A stretch of DNA of 64,000 nucleotides, taken from the NCBI RefSeq assembly GCF_013426205.1, contig NC_089427.1, forward strand, positions 1,240,001-1,304,000, in the 5' to 3' direction. Positions 43,473-55,079 of this stretch are shown one piece after another. Numbering within the stretch: position 1 is the first letter of the stretch; each line of letters opens with the position of its first letter. The translations under genes and the position numbers were made by a program. This DNA is from Metarhizium brunneum. Its lineage: Eukaryota > Ascomycota > Sordariomycetes > Hypocreales > Clavicipitaceae. The notes under the pieces were generated by a model. The model did no database searches. It saw only the letters and a list, made by a program, of their open reading frames with translations, and had not been told where the DNA came from.

Positions 43473-45542
43473 ACGACTTGAATGAATTCTAAACTCAGCT
43501 CGAGTGGTGGGACGATAGATATATAGATAAGGGTGAAGACCCAGCGGATAGTTAGACCTTGGAGCGACATGTAGACTTTAGACGGAATTTCCTTTGTTTG
43601 TTATTAGGCATTCGACATGGCAAATGCCGGGCATATTGGAGGAATAGCAGACACATGGTTTCTGTGTCGACCATCTGGTATGATGGCAAATCCTCGTACT
43701 GTACAAAAGACAGATTTTCTTCCGCTCTGGCGTGCGTAACAAGGTGAACTGTGTGTGGATTGTGGTTCATGTAAATTTGAACGCGGGTACAAGCCAGGTC
43801 TGGTCCCATGGTCCAAGGGTCCGAGTACGAAGTTGAAGTTTGTAGACTGCGCGGACGGCGGGCCACGGACTATTTAAAGCATGCACAATCACCCAGCCAA
43901 GAGCAAGCCATTGGTCCTGGAAAGACGGAATGTGCTGCAATAGAGAGATTGTCATTGGCTCAGACGAGGAGGTGCGGGCGAAAGAATCGAGAGACGTGCA
44001 TGGATTCCCCGCATTTTGGCCTTCAGGCATAATTATGGTGGACGCCGTTGGTGGCGGATGTGTCCGCCTGTAACAAGGACACGATTGTTTGTTTGTATTC
44101 CCACGGGGATGAAATCATGAAGATTACACGCACGTGCGGGTACATGCAACTAGAATGTTTATGTTCCACCGATGCCTCAGGTTGACGATATGGACTGGAC
44201 ACTTTGATCTGGGAAGGCGCGCCTAGCAACCCTTCCGACTTTGGCATACCATCCCTCGACACTCCACTTCCTAAACTGCGCAAAATTCTTTGCAACCTCT
44301 CCCTCAGCAGAAGTGTCTGATCTCTGCGGGCAATCGGCTCTGTTATGTTTCTTCAATTACTAATTGATTCAATTTTCTGAAACACGTCAATTATACAGCA
44401 TCTTGACCTCAAGCAAGGGACTGCCAATATATTAAGCCAACGAACGCCCTGCCCCTTTTGGCCGTGTTTCGTGGGTACTAATGCCAAGCGCTCTGGCATA
44501 TCCGAGATTTTAGGGCTGGAATGAATCTCGGAAGATCAGCAACCCGCATGCGCCATGTAAACATGAGGGGTCGGGAAGGTAAGTTTGAATCATTAGGGAA
44601 GCTACGACACAAGACTAAAAAGTTCCTCCTGAGGTTGATGCCATCTGACAGCGCACCGGCACGTCGATTCATTGAGCGACTCCATGGGCCAACCGGAAAC
44701 AAGCCTCATGCATCCTGCAGCCTGTGCGCAATCTGCTTTGCCGTCAATCCTCACACTACCGAACGCACTCAAACGCTCTCCCAAGGATGGAAGAGTCGAG
44801 CGAGATAATGGATGTGCGCGATGGATGTGAGTCAGGCTTCCGCTTTCTGCGCATGTACATGTTGAACCAGCGGTCCATGGTTTCATGTGGATGTTGCTAT
44901 GGAAGTGGACCTACATCGAGGCTTGACCCGAAAAGGTAGGAAGATGAAGTAGCCGGTCTTCTGTAACACTATCCGGACCATACAAGGAAGGCCAGTGCCT
45001 ATCACGACTTGATACGGATAATGGCCTCATGCTTCATCGGTTATGTCGGCAAGCTCAAATTGCAACTCGCACTGCCCATCAGTAGGAAGGCAGGCCTGTT
45101 AATGCTGCAATTTGCTAGCAGACCAACCGGCGCGGGGCGAAGGTCGAATCTTTCGCTAGGTCGCACCGGGACATCAACCAGCTTATAGGTGCTTCACAAA
45201 TGACGTAGATTGCAGAATCACGTTGATCAAGCTTCCTGATTAGGAGGCCATGCTAGGTTCTTTTTCCTACGCTTTTTGTGTGATTCCGTGCAAAAATTTA
45301 TGGATGAGGAATGCGGGAGAGACGCTCTATGCCATGGCTTGCATGTGGACCGGCAATTGAAGGCCATTGAATAAATAGGCCTCTCAATTCGTCACTATTT
45401 CTACGGGAGTTCCTGAAACCCAGAAGCTAGAACTAATGTGAACGTCACACATTCAACCTTGTCACACCACAACTTCACTGGGGCCTGTATCTTGCCGGGC
45501 AGCGTCACGTCACCTATCAAAAGTGTTCGTGACAATATTTCA
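43473..45542. other. Intergenic region
   Basis: About 2.1 kb with only short open frames. I see no repeat family, RNA gene or gene remnant. The last 100 bases form the leader of the sedolisin gene. Confidence 0.5.
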
Positions 45543-47469
45543 ATGCTTCTTCTAGGGACACTCGGGGCCCTCGTGGCCTTTTCCTCACCTACCGTCGCGA
45601 TCCCGGCTTCCAAAGTCAGCATTGTCCAGAAAATCTCCAACGCTCCTCAAGGATGGACCAAGCATGGTGCCCAAGTCGACAAGACCACTTCTATGGTGAA
45701 ATTGCGCTTTCACTTGACACAGCCGCGCATTTCAGAGTTTCACGACTTGGCCATGAAGGCACGTTGGTTATTTTCTACTTCTTTCACTCCCATTTCCCCA
45801 TTTCCTATAGATGTGAATTTTTGTTTACCCAATCGTTGCTGACTGCTCTCAGATTGCCACTCCTGGCAACGAGTTGTACGGAAAGCATCTCTCCAAGGAG
45901 GAGGCAGACAAGTTCCTGGCACCCAAGCCTGAGTCTGTCCAGGCCGTCCAAGAATGGCTCAGAGGCGAAGGTCTAGGTGACCACGCAGAGGTTGATGGCT
46001 CGGGTGACAACATCCTCGTCCATGCCAGTGTTGCCGATGCTGAAAAGTTGCTCCACGCTGAATACGACCCGTTCGGTATGGCCCCTTCCAAGTGAGACAA
46101 AAACTCATTGAACTAACACCTCACATTCCACAGTTGCACAAGATTCTGGAGAGGTCATCATGAGAACGCTCCAATACAGCCTTCCAGATAATCTCAAGCA
46201 ACACATTGACGTCGTCCAGCCCACGACCTATTTTGGCGTGAAATCCGTCCGTCTCACACAGATCTCCCTCCAAAACAACAATACTCCATCCACCCAAGCT
46301 TCGTGCAAAAATAGCAACCCGGCTTGTTTGTCTGACCTGTATAGCTACGGCAGTGCCAAGGCTTACTCCAACGGGCGCATGGGAATCGCCGGCTTCATTG
46401 GCCAGTTTGCCAGCAAGTCTGACTTGGCCACGTTCATGAGCAAGCAAGCTACGCAGAACAACACAGACCAGAGTTTCTCCTGCGTTTCCATCAACGACGG
46501 TGGTTGTCCTGAGAACAACCCGGGCGTTGAAGCCAATCTAGATACACAATATGCTCGGGCTATTACAGAGAAAATCCCCAACGTGTTCTACAGCACTGGA
46601 GGCTCACCACCCACCAACGGCAGCGTCCCCGATAATGAGCCATACCTTGAATTTTTAAACTTTTTCCTCGGCCTATCCGATGAGGACCTCCCCAACACCA
46701 TCTCTATTTCCTATGGCGACGTCGAATACACCGTACCAAACGACTACGCCACCAAATGCTGCGACTTGTTCTGCAAACTCGGCGCCCGTGGTGTCTCCGT
46801 CCTTGTTTCCTCCGGAGACTCCGGCGTGGGCGGTAGCTGCCCGGGAGGGAAATTCGAAACCTCATTCCCAGCGGCCTGCCCCTGGGTGACCACCGTCGGT
46901 GGCACAGACGGCACCGGACCTGAAAAAGCCTGGTCTGGCTCGGGAGGTGGCTTCTCCGAGATTTTTGCCCAGCCCAGCTATCAGGCCGATACTGTACACC
47001 AGTGGCTGAAGAATGACCAGACGCACCAGAGCCAGGATCCGTACTTTAACAGCTCTGGCCGGGCGTACCCCGATGTTTCTGCCCTTGCTACCAATTATCC
47101 GATTGTCGTGAACGGAAGCACTTTTGGTGTTATGGGCACGAGTGCTTCAGCTCCCGTGTTTGCCAGCATTATCCAGCTGATAAGCAGTGATCGCTTGTCG
47201 AATGGTAAGAAGCCTCTGGGATTCTTGAACCCGTGGCTGTATAGCTCTGCTGCGTCTGCATTGACGGACATTACGAACGGTTCGAATAGCGGGTGCGCAA
47301 ACATCAATGGAAAGGGATTCCAGGCTGTTCAGGTAAATTCCTCCAGGCGTTGGTGCTTCTGTACGTGGGGGTTCTTTTTTCGCTAACGTTTGCCTAGGGG
47401 TGGGATCCCGTTACTGGTCTTGGTACGCCCAACTTTGAGAAGTTGTTGAAAGTTTCGCAGAGCACATGA
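45543..47469 (+). CDS. Secreted sedolisin (tripeptidyl-peptidase type, S53)
   Basis: Exons 45543-45758, 45853-46075, 46134-47332 and 47398-47469 give 569 residues. A signal peptide (MLLLGTLGALVAFSSPTVA) precedes a propeptide with STPGN-like YGKHLSKEEADKFLAP. The catalytic domain has the Glu/Asp pair in EANLDTQYARA (Glu279, Asp283), the oxyanion Asp375 in SSGDSGVGG and the nucleophile Ser483 in MGTSASAPVFAS; calcium ligands lie in YPDVSAL and near the C-terminal GWDPVTGLGTPNF. Sedolisins are acid peptidases that release tripeptides in acidic environments. The first intron begins GCACGT and ends CAG; phase and protein continuity (DLAMK|IATPGNELYG) fit no GT donor nearby. The gene starts at 45543, the first ATG of the frame. 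Confidence 0.92.
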
Positions 47470-49814
47470 TTCGAGATGCTAGAAGAAAGAAGTCGTTTTG
47501 ATATACATGAGGAAACTTTTGTAGTTCAGAATGAGCATATAGAAGCTATTGGAGGGGAACAATCGAGCATCTGCGGTCTATAAGTCATATTTGTTGCCAG
47601 TTTACTCCGGTTGTGGAACGAAAAAACTTTACACTGGTGTTAGCGGTAATGACTTGTGATGTGTGAGCAAGAAGTCACTAGCTTCAAATTACTTACACGC
47701 GAGTTGAAAATTCCGCTCCACAACCCACGCTCAATATTACACGTGGACAGGGTCTTGAATAAACCCATATAGGTCTTCAAACCTCCAATATCGCATTATG
47801 CTCTCTAGCTACACCCGAATCCTCTACATGATGAGCCTCAAAAAAGTCTCATCACTCGATCATAAATGTGGCACCTATTCTGCAACTACCGCGGCTCTTC
47901 CCGCCTCAAACTCGATCATCACCCATCTTTAGCTGCTCGCCGGGAAAAGGAGACTGGTGCCCATGTCTATTCTTCACGCGGGCTGTCTTGGCTAAAGACT
48001 ACGCTAGCGGCTTGTAGTTGTCAAATGACATCGCGCTGGGTAGGGTACAGACACTGCCCTACGTTTAACAACGTGTTGCATTATTTAACAGCGACGGCGA
48101 TACGAACAACGCCTTCTTGACTTTCTTCTTTCCCTCTTCCGTTCTTTAAAGCTGCAAATTCACCATGTTGATCCTTGGAGTTTTTGCGGCCGCATCGATT
48201 TCTCGACCTGGCGAGGGGGCAATTCCGGCCCCTAGCTTTGCTGGCACTATCTGTACAGGCATTGTGTTTGTGGTTTGGAATCATAGTTTATCGGTAAATA
48301 GTAACAACTGGCGCAGAACTACTAGAGCCGTATTCCGAGGTTTTGTAGAACGAAGGAGTTTCCTTGGAGCCACAATTGCGGACATTGAACTAGACTTGGC
48401 GGGTTGTAGATTTGCGGTAGGTGCATATTGTCGGTTGCCATGTCATGACTGATGACTGATGAGTTTAAGGCGCCCCTTTATCCAGACAATTCACCAGCAT
48501 AATTTTGATATAGGTAGGTTGCTGCTTTTACACGGAGCGAGTGCCAAGTTTGTCCTTTATGAAGATGCATATAGATGCGATAGAGCTATTGCACTGGGCG
48601 TGAAGGTTGAGTAGCGTTGTGGAAACAGCCTGTAGAAGAATCTTGCCCAACACGAAGTATATATTAATACATTACCATTAATCCATTATACTATATTAAT
48701 ATATGAAGCACGATAAAAAATATCTAAACTGGTTAAATAGTTTTCGCCTCTTGCCGTACAGAAGTTTCTTAGACATCAAATATACCCCTTATCAAGTCCT
48801 AATAAGCGACAGCGCCGACAGCCCATTTTGCCAGGGAATAATAGCTCTCAAGCTCCTCTGCTCACTTATGAGCACCAAACACAACCAACTCAACGCGCCT
48901 TCAGTCATAAGAACCAGGGCTTTTACAGAACCGTCCAAGCAGGAATGTGAAGTTGTTGGTCTCGGGTTTGCGAACCAACTAGTGCCGTGTAGCGCCAACG
49001 CTTTCGCTAAGCCAGGCTAATCACTCGGCAGATCCAATTCACAATTTGAAGTGCGTACTATACTAACTGCATTTACATTCCGTGTTGCGACGATTACAAC
49101 GGTCTACGAAAGCGGAAATGGGAACATGGTCGCCTCCCCATCCAAGTTTGGCAACGCAGTTCAGGGCAAAACACATCACGACCAAAGGACCAAAGTACTG
49201 TTATCCCCAAGATTTGTTAATGAGCGAAGACGTCTCGTGAGACTATGCATAATGGAAGTGTCTAACGTGATGCAACAATGCGATGATGAAAGTTTGAGTG
49301 CTGCAAGATATTAGAAGACTAGCGACATAGTCGAGTATTTAGACAAAGGCAGCGCCGTGCAAAACGGAGTTGGGAGAAGCGCAATGAGCGGCTTGAAAAG
49401 AACGTCGTCTGATTTTAAACAAAACCACGAGGACGATAAGTGAGCTATCGCATCACGTCGGACTCGGCATGTCATTTGGAATGTTGGCTTGGTACTATTA
49501 CGGCATTAGGGCCAGACCGGGCATATGTATACTAATTATCATAACGATGCAGTTGGGCGATTCTGAAACTAGTCAAGATCGATGTAGTCGTCGGCTGGAT
49601 AACTAGTCCTGAAGCGCAAAAACAACAAAAGAATAGCATGTGCTGTGGCCGTGAAGGGTGGTTGCTTTGACCAGTTGCGTGGCGGCACATGGCCATGTGC
49701 ACATCAATTCCGAGAATAATAATAGTCATGTTCATTACAGAGAGGAAGCCCCTGTAATGAATACGTGATATACTGAAGCATGAAGATCCGAAATAGGCCA
49801 AGTATCTCGCGCTA
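47470..49814. other. Intergenic region
   Basis: About 2.3 kb AT-rich DNA with no gene I can support. The longest frame (48703-49020) is not protein-like. I see no RNA gene or repeat family. Confidence 0.5.
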
Positions 49815-50062
49815 CTAGAGGCAATTATATGTCCTTTGAACCTGTGCTGTTGGCCCGTCCACCTCCTCTTGTTGCTCTTGCTTATGAGGGGAAACAAAGT
49901 TCTGTCTTCCAAACCAGCGGGTGCGCAACGGTTGTGTTGATGAGGTAGAAGCTTACAAACTTTCCGTTTGGTTGGCACAACGGCTGGTCCCTCCCCGACA
50001 TATTTAAGCAAAGACCCCAAGTTTAGTTTGCTCAAGGGAGGAGGGAGACTAGGTTGATCCAT
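49815..50062 (-). CDS. Candidate tiny protein (62 aa)
   Basis: Two exons on the minus strand, 50062-49961 and 49901-49815, joined by a 59-nt intron (donor GTTTGT, acceptor ACAG, phase 0), would encode 62 residues beginning MDQPSLPPPLSKLNLGSLLK and ending QVQRTYNCL. The first exon has good amino-acid character (proline start, amphipathic helix), and the spliced second exon is Gln/Glu-rich. Without splicing, the frame runs on to 176 codons with a poor, hydrophobic, Cys-rich tail. It is divergent from the membrane-protein gene at 50372. I know no family. Transcript evidence would be decisive. Confidence 0.35.
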
Positions 50063-50371
50063 GAACTAGTCCTAGAACAACCCGGGCATCGCGACCAGCT
50101 TTGACGGATCAGGGACAGGCATAATCAGCAGCGACACCAATATCATGCACATCACGAACGAAGCCGGAAACAGCACGGTATATTCACAGCGCAATTTCCC
50201 AATTCTTTGCTCGACACAGCATACAAGCCACACAATGGCAAGCCCACCAGATGCCTCACTAAATTAGAATCCCGCCGCTCGTCGTCACAAACGGCAAAGG
50301 CCCTATAAAGGCTGGACGCGAGGACGTCCTCCCATGAGCACGACATACCGCCTTCTTCCCAGACGGACACA
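50063..50371. other. Divergent intergenic region
   Basis: 309 bp between the candidate tiny gene and the membrane-protein gene. A GC-rich stretch before 50372 is a likely leader. No motif recognised. Confidence 0.45.
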
Positions 50372-51325
50372 ATGTCTACCACAGCAGCCAACTTCATCCT
50401 TTCCAACATCCTCGGTCTCGGCCTGGTCACCATCACGTCGCCCACAAGCCCCGTCATCCTGCTCCTAGTCGCCGAGAAGGGCCCCTTCATCACATACGAG
50501 TATCTCCTGTCGGCGGTAGACCTGACGCTCGCCCTCGTCATCAGCTTCCTCGTCCTATGCAACCTCGAGCACAAGTGGATCGCAAAGAACTACTCGTTCC
50601 CATACGCCTTCCACCCCGTACGCAACCTCGGTGCCAAGGCGCTCCAATTCCAGCTCGTCCTCTTCGAAGTCTACCACCTCCATTTGTTTTCGCGCATCAC
50701 CCACATCCTCACTCTACTCGTCGAAGAAGCCGCCTGGCTGTTCCTCATCCAAGGAACCTTTGGCGCCGTCGGCCTAGCCACCGCCAACGCCCTTCTCGCC
50801 TTGCAGGCATTCAGCTACGGCGACGCCCTGCTCGGCGCGGCCATCACCGCTCTGAATCTGGCCGTTTCTCTCGCCGCGGCCATCGGGTTCCAAGGGGTCG
50901 CGGACGGCGGCGGTGCCCTCGGCGGCATCAAGATCGGGCTCGTTTTGTGCGCGGCCCTGAGGACCGCGTCGCATGTCGCGGAGCCGCTGCCGCCCGCGTA
51001 CAATGAGAGCAGTAAGTCGTTTGAGCGTAGTTTCGGGGTGAGCGGCTTCGAGTTTCTCTTTTCCAACACGCTGTTTGCCTTTTGGCTCTTTTGCTACGGG
51101 GTCATTCAGGAGATGGGCGCCGGCATGCCGGGCCGCCTGTTTAATATTGCCGTGGCCGAGGTCATGTACTCGGCGGGGTATCAGGGGAAGTCTGCGTGGG
51201 ATGTCGTCGTGGCCAAGGGGTGGGCTTGCGAAATCGTCAAGAGAGGCTGGGAGGCGTATCCCATGTCGCAGGAGTTGCTTGCCTGGGTTGCGGTGCGTGA
51301 TGACAGCGGATACCCGATACTCTAG
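50372..51325 (+). CDS. Polytopic membrane protein of unknown function
   Basis: Single exon, 317 residues, start MSTTAANFILSNILGLGLVT. Hydrophobic stretches suggest about six to seven membrane segments: FILSNILGLGLVTIT, LTLALVISFLVLC, HILTLLVEEAAWLFLI, AVGLATANALLALQ, ALLGAAITALNLAVSLAAAI, IKIGLVLCAALRT and FLFSNTLFAFWLFCYGVI. The C-terminal about 80 residues are soluble and aromatic-rich (WDVVVAKGWACEIVKRGWEA). Aromatic-His pattern KALQFQLVLFEVYHLHLFSR is notable. I do not recognise the family. The GC-rich third positions fit an expressed, codon-biased gene. Other frames are open as shadows of that bias. Confidence 0.75.
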   Translation: MSTTAANFILSNILGLGLVTITSPTSPVILLLVAEKGPFITYEYLLSAVDLTLALVISFLVLCNLEHKWIAKNYSFPYAFHPVRNLGAKALQFQLVLFEVYHLHLFSRITHILTLLVEEAAWLFLIQGTFGAVGLATANALLALQAFSYGDALLGAAITALNLAVSLAAAIGFQGVADGGGALGGIKIGLVLCAALRTASHVAEPLPPAYNESSKSFERSFGVSGFEFLFSNTLFAFWLFCYGVIQEMGAGMPGRLFNIAVAEVMYSAGYQGKSAWDVVVAKGWACEIVKRGWEAYPMSQELLAWVAVRDDSGYPIL

Positions 51326-51728
51326 CTCTAGGATGACTGCGCTTGTACAATATGAAAAACGTTGAATGTCTCTTATAGTTGTGTTTAGATTCGAGGCGTT
51401 TAGGCCGTCATTTCGCATTGCCTTTGCAACACGTACATCTTGACCTATGTCGAGGCGGTTGGTGTACTCCGTACAAATGAGGAACAAGTGCCGTCGAATG
51501 TCTTACACGCCATTGGTCCATGCCTGCGCCAATTAGACTCGCGCAATCTAGGCGCCACGAGCTTGTGCAAGGGCGTACTCCGTACAAGGGCGTACAAGGG
51601 GGGGTGGATTAGTCCAATTCAGGCACAAATGGTACCTTGGTATTTCTAAGCATCATGGCGATGTTGTCATTGGCATAAAAAGTGAGCCATTTCACGCTTG
51701 TGCAAATGTCGTCCCTCACCACCGTCAA
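51326..51728. promoter_or_regulatory. Upstream region of the flavin oxidoreductase
   Basis: 402 bp between the membrane-protein stop and the first possible start of the reductase. Two exact copies of TACTCCGTA are present (51465-51473 and 51576-51584), and the second is followed by two GTACAAGGG units. A CATAAAAAG TATA-like site is near 51675, only about 55 bp from the upstream start codon. Confidence 0.5.
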
Positions 51729-53207
51729 ATGGCGACTGTCCGGCCCGGCGCATACCGTCGGCTAGCTCGCCGCATTGCGCAGCGCATCGAACCTCCTCCT
51801 TCCTTTATCACGACCTCGCATCGCCCCCAACCGTTGAGCGTCCATCATCATCATCACCACCACCACCACGGCCTCACCACACACGCGCCCCGCCTCAACA
51901 TGCCCCGGTTCGACCTCCGCAACAAGGGCCAGTCCGGCATCCCCTTCTACACCCCGGCGCAGGAACCCGCGGCCGGCACCGCGGCAGACGCCTCGACGGC
52001 ACCGACGCTCTACACGCCGCTGCGCATGCGGTCCCTCGAGCTGCACAACCGCTTCGTCGTGTCGCCCATGTGCCAGTACAGCGCCGCCGACGGCCACCTC
52101 ACCGACTACCACCTCGTGCACCTGGGCCAGTTCGCGCTCCACGGCGCCGGCGTCGTCATGGTCGAGGCCACGGCCACCGAGCCGCGCGGCCGCATCTCGC
52201 CCCAGGACTCGGGCCTCTGGCAGGACTCGCAGATGGAGCCGCTGCGCAGGATCGTAAACTACGTCCACAGCCAGAACACCAAGGCCGGCATCCAGATCGC
52301 CCACGCCGGCCGCAAGGCGAGCACCCTGGCGCCGTGGATCGGCGGCTCCGCCAACAAGGCGCTCGCGGGCGAGGAGCACGGCGGCTGGCCCGACCAGGTC
52401 GTCGGCCCGAGTGCGATTCCCTTTTCCGACGACCACGCCACGCCGGCCGAGCTGAGCGTCGACGACATCAGGGGCCTGGTCAAGAGCTTCGGGGAGGCGG
52501 CGCTGCGAGCCGTCAAGGCCGGCTTCGACCTGATTGAGATTCACGGCGCCCACGGCTACCTCATCACCGAGTTCCTGTCTCCCATCTCCAACGTACGGCT
52601 CCCTGACATGCCCTGAAAGGTAAACGACAAAAGAAAGATTGAAAAAACTAACACACGCCAGAAACGAACCGACAGCTACGGCGGCTCCTTTGACAACCGC
52701 ACCCGCTTCCTCCGCGAGGTCATCGAGACGGTGCGCTCCGTCATCCCCGACTCCATGCCCCTCTGGCTGCGCGTCTCGGCCACCGAGTGGATGGAATGGA
52801 CGGGCGAGCCCTCGTGGGACCTCGACAGCACCGTCAGGCTCGCCAAGCTGCTGCCCGCGCTGGGTGTCGACGCCCTCGACGTCAGCAGCGGCGGCAACGA
52901 CCCCCGGCAGAGGCTGCTGCGCGAAAAGACGTACCAGACCGACCTGGCGCGCGCGATTCGCCGCGCACTCCGCGCCGACGGGCTGGACCTGGCTGTCGGC
53001 GCCGTGGGCAACATTGACGCCGCCGAGTTCGCCAGGGACGTCGTGCAGGAGGGCGGGGAGCAGTCGGCCGACTTGGTCCTCGTGGCGAGGCATTTCCTGC
53101 GGGAGCCTGACTTTGTGCTTAATGCTGCGGAGAGGCTGGGTGTGCCGGTTAAGTGGCCGAATCAGTATCACAGAGCAGCGTCGAGGGAGGTTGCCGATGC
53201 ATTCTGA
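51729..53207 (+). CDS. NADH:flavin oxidoreductase of the Old Yellow Enzyme (YqjM-like) type
   Basis: Exons 51729-52592 and 52662-53207 encode 469 residues from the first ATG, or 412 from ATG 51900 (MPRFDLRNKGQSG). The core is an FMN-binding TIM barrel: LYTPLRMRSLELHNRFVVSP, MCQYSA, IQIAHAGRKAS, IEIHGAHGYLITEFLSP, NKRTDSYGGS, and AVGAVGNI near the phosphate-binding end, with the paired His and Tyr residues of the class. Such enzymes reduce activated alkenes such as enones with NADPH or NADH. The N-terminus of the long form is Arg-rich and carries nine consecutive histidines (residues 39-47), so the short form is a serious alternative. The intron (GTACGG..CCAG, 69 nt, with a CTAAC branch point) is phase 0. 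Codons are strongly GC-ending. Confidence 0.9.
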
Positions 53208-53227
53208 GTTCTGAGGACTGATGTATC

Positions 53228-53248
53228 TTTTTTTTTTTTTTTTTTTTT
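53228..53248. repeat. Poly-T tract
   Basis: Twenty-one consecutive thymines beginning about 20 bases after the reductase stop codon. Confidence 0.8.
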
Positions 53249-54571
53249 AAATTCTGGAGAGCAATGGGGCAGAACGTTTCAAAACAGGGGGGTTGGAGTG
53301 AAGCGGCCTACTGGTTCGAGAGCAGGGTGTATGAAATGAATAGATATGCCGTCATGATATAATAGATGTAGATGACTGAAATAAAGCAAGGTATAGTACG
53401 GAGTGTTCTAGGCGGGATCAGAGGTGGTGTTGATGGCTGACATGCGTGCGGTCAACGAGACTTGATGCAGCATCATGGCCAGACGTGCGCATGTAACCCA
53501 AACGAGGGAGTTGAAGCCGCCTTTCCTTTCGTTCAACTTTACCAACGACAGTCCTGTCGGTGACAGCATTATTGACAATGCAGTGCAGATGACTGAATCG
53601 CGGCCTCCAAGGCGGACTGACTGACGGCCAGTGAGCGCGTTTCTGACGTAATTTCTTATCCAGTGTTTCAAACCCCTCATTCTGTTGCATAGTAGTTCTG
53701 AACCATTTATGTATGTTGACCCGCTGAAATATGCTGAACAAGATTGGGTTGGAAAACTGACGTAATTGTTAGGTACCAAGAGCGTTATTATCAGAAGTTG
53801 AAAGGGCTGAAAAGTCTCCTAGACTTTGATCAATGACAAGAAACCCTCTGTAGGGGTGGGAAAACGGCAATTATAACCAGTTCCCACCATAAGTTTAGTA
53901 AACAACAAGTCTCACGACATGGCATATATCCCCCTTCACACGTCAAAGCAGTGAGCCCGAAGAAGAATATTAATTCCGTGGCAAGATGCTTTTCCAGCCT
54001 GTTTTTCTGGACACAGAAATAAAATATTGTTATGTGCAGTTGTATGCAGCTTAGAGAAAACTACCACCTACCTAAGCACGCCATGAGGTGTTTTGGTGAC
54101 TGTCACCTACCTCGTCAGTTATTACCCGACAGTTTATGACAAATCTCTACTAGAACCTGACAATGTGTAGGTGTATTATGAGAATTGAGCTGTCTTCAGA
54201 AACAGAAGCCGCGCACGTAGGCAAGTACGTTTGTCGGGCCGCTGGCTTCCCCCTCTCGGGTGTCAATATACTACACCCTATGCATGTACGAACTACAAGG
54301 GAGTATCTTCTCGGGTCGCAAGTGGCACGCTGTGGGCCTTGATAAGTTCAGTATTACTAGAAGATAGTGACCAAGGTAGCACAAATGGGAAAGCCATGCA
54401 CTTTTATGACTCGTGGTGCATGGGAATGCAACCCTCTTACGGAAATGTCTTACCCAGTACCGTTTTCAATCTTGTTCCATACTACACGTCACTTCCGGCA
54501 GTCTATGTGTGTTGACTCTTGAGGAGCAGACGGATTCGTGTGCGGTGCTTCAGGCAGGACTTTTCAGAGTC

Positions 54572-54579
54572 TATATAAA
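54572..54579 (+). promoter_or_regulatory. TATA box of the Kre9-like gene
   Basis: TATATAAA, about 133 bp upstream of the ATG at 54705, followed by a CA-rich leader. It is a near-consensus TATA site and supports the short secreted gene being expressed. Confidence 0.55.
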
Positions 54580-54704
54580 CTCTGCGCCGTTCCCAGCTTT
54601 TCACATCGGACAACCAAGCAGCTCCCAACAAGTTACTCTTATTCCAATATATCCTACCGCTCAATCTCGTGGCTCAGTTTATTAAAACCTTAAACAATCT
54701 CAAC

Positions 54705-55079
54705 ATGCGTCTCTCAGCACACGTGGCCCTTGCCTTTGCCTCTTCGGCCCTTGCCTTGCTCATCGACACCCCTCCGGAGGCAACCAGGGGTTCTCCCTTG
54801 AACATAACTTGGAAGCTGGACCCGGACCAGGTCGTCTTTTACCTCTCCAACAACAATGAATCGTACTGGCCCATTGGGTTTGCCAACATTCACGATGGAT
54901 CCGTCACGGCCCAGGTCCCCACGACGTATTCGTAGTAAGTTTACAGCCAGGGTAATCACAAACATGTGTTTAAGAAAAATGTCCTAACTCCCGCGTGCAG
55001 TAACACGGGTCACATTATTGCGTTTACCAACGATGGCCTTGGCCCGGTTGGGGCGTCTCAACAGTTCCCCGTGAACTAG
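54705..55079 (+). CDS. Short secreted Kre9/Knh1-like protein
   Basis: Exons 54705-54934 and 55001-55079 encode 102 residues. The signal peptide MRLSAHVALAFASSALA is followed by IDTPPEATRGSPLNITWKL, then NNNESYWPIGFANIHDG and NTGHIIAFTNDGLGPVGAS. The IDTPP..G.P..ITW start and the closing P....G....F.N are the hallmark of the Kre9/Knh1 N-terminal (Ser-Thr-rich GPI-anchored) family of fungal cell-wall proteins. Unlike typical members it has no Ser/Thr-rich stalk, no GPI signal and no cysteines; it is just one domain. A 66-nt intron (GTAAGT..GCAG) splits codon TA/T. A secreted or wall-associated location is likely; function is unknown. Confidence 0.75.

Larger units (their letters stand above)
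53208..54704. other. Intergenic region
   Basis: About 1.5 kb containing the 3' region of the reductase (a 21-T tract at 53228-53248, possibly the poly(A) region) and the promoter of the small secreted protein. No supportable gene. Confidence 0.5.

Noticed and set aside
49532..50062. Unspliced 176-codon minus-strand frame
   Set aside because: Its second half is poor in protein character; the spliced 62-residue version is more plausible.
51698..52537. 279-codon plus-strand frame overlapping the reductase
   Set aside because: Arg/Pro/Ala/His-rich shadow produced by GC-ending codons of the true frame.
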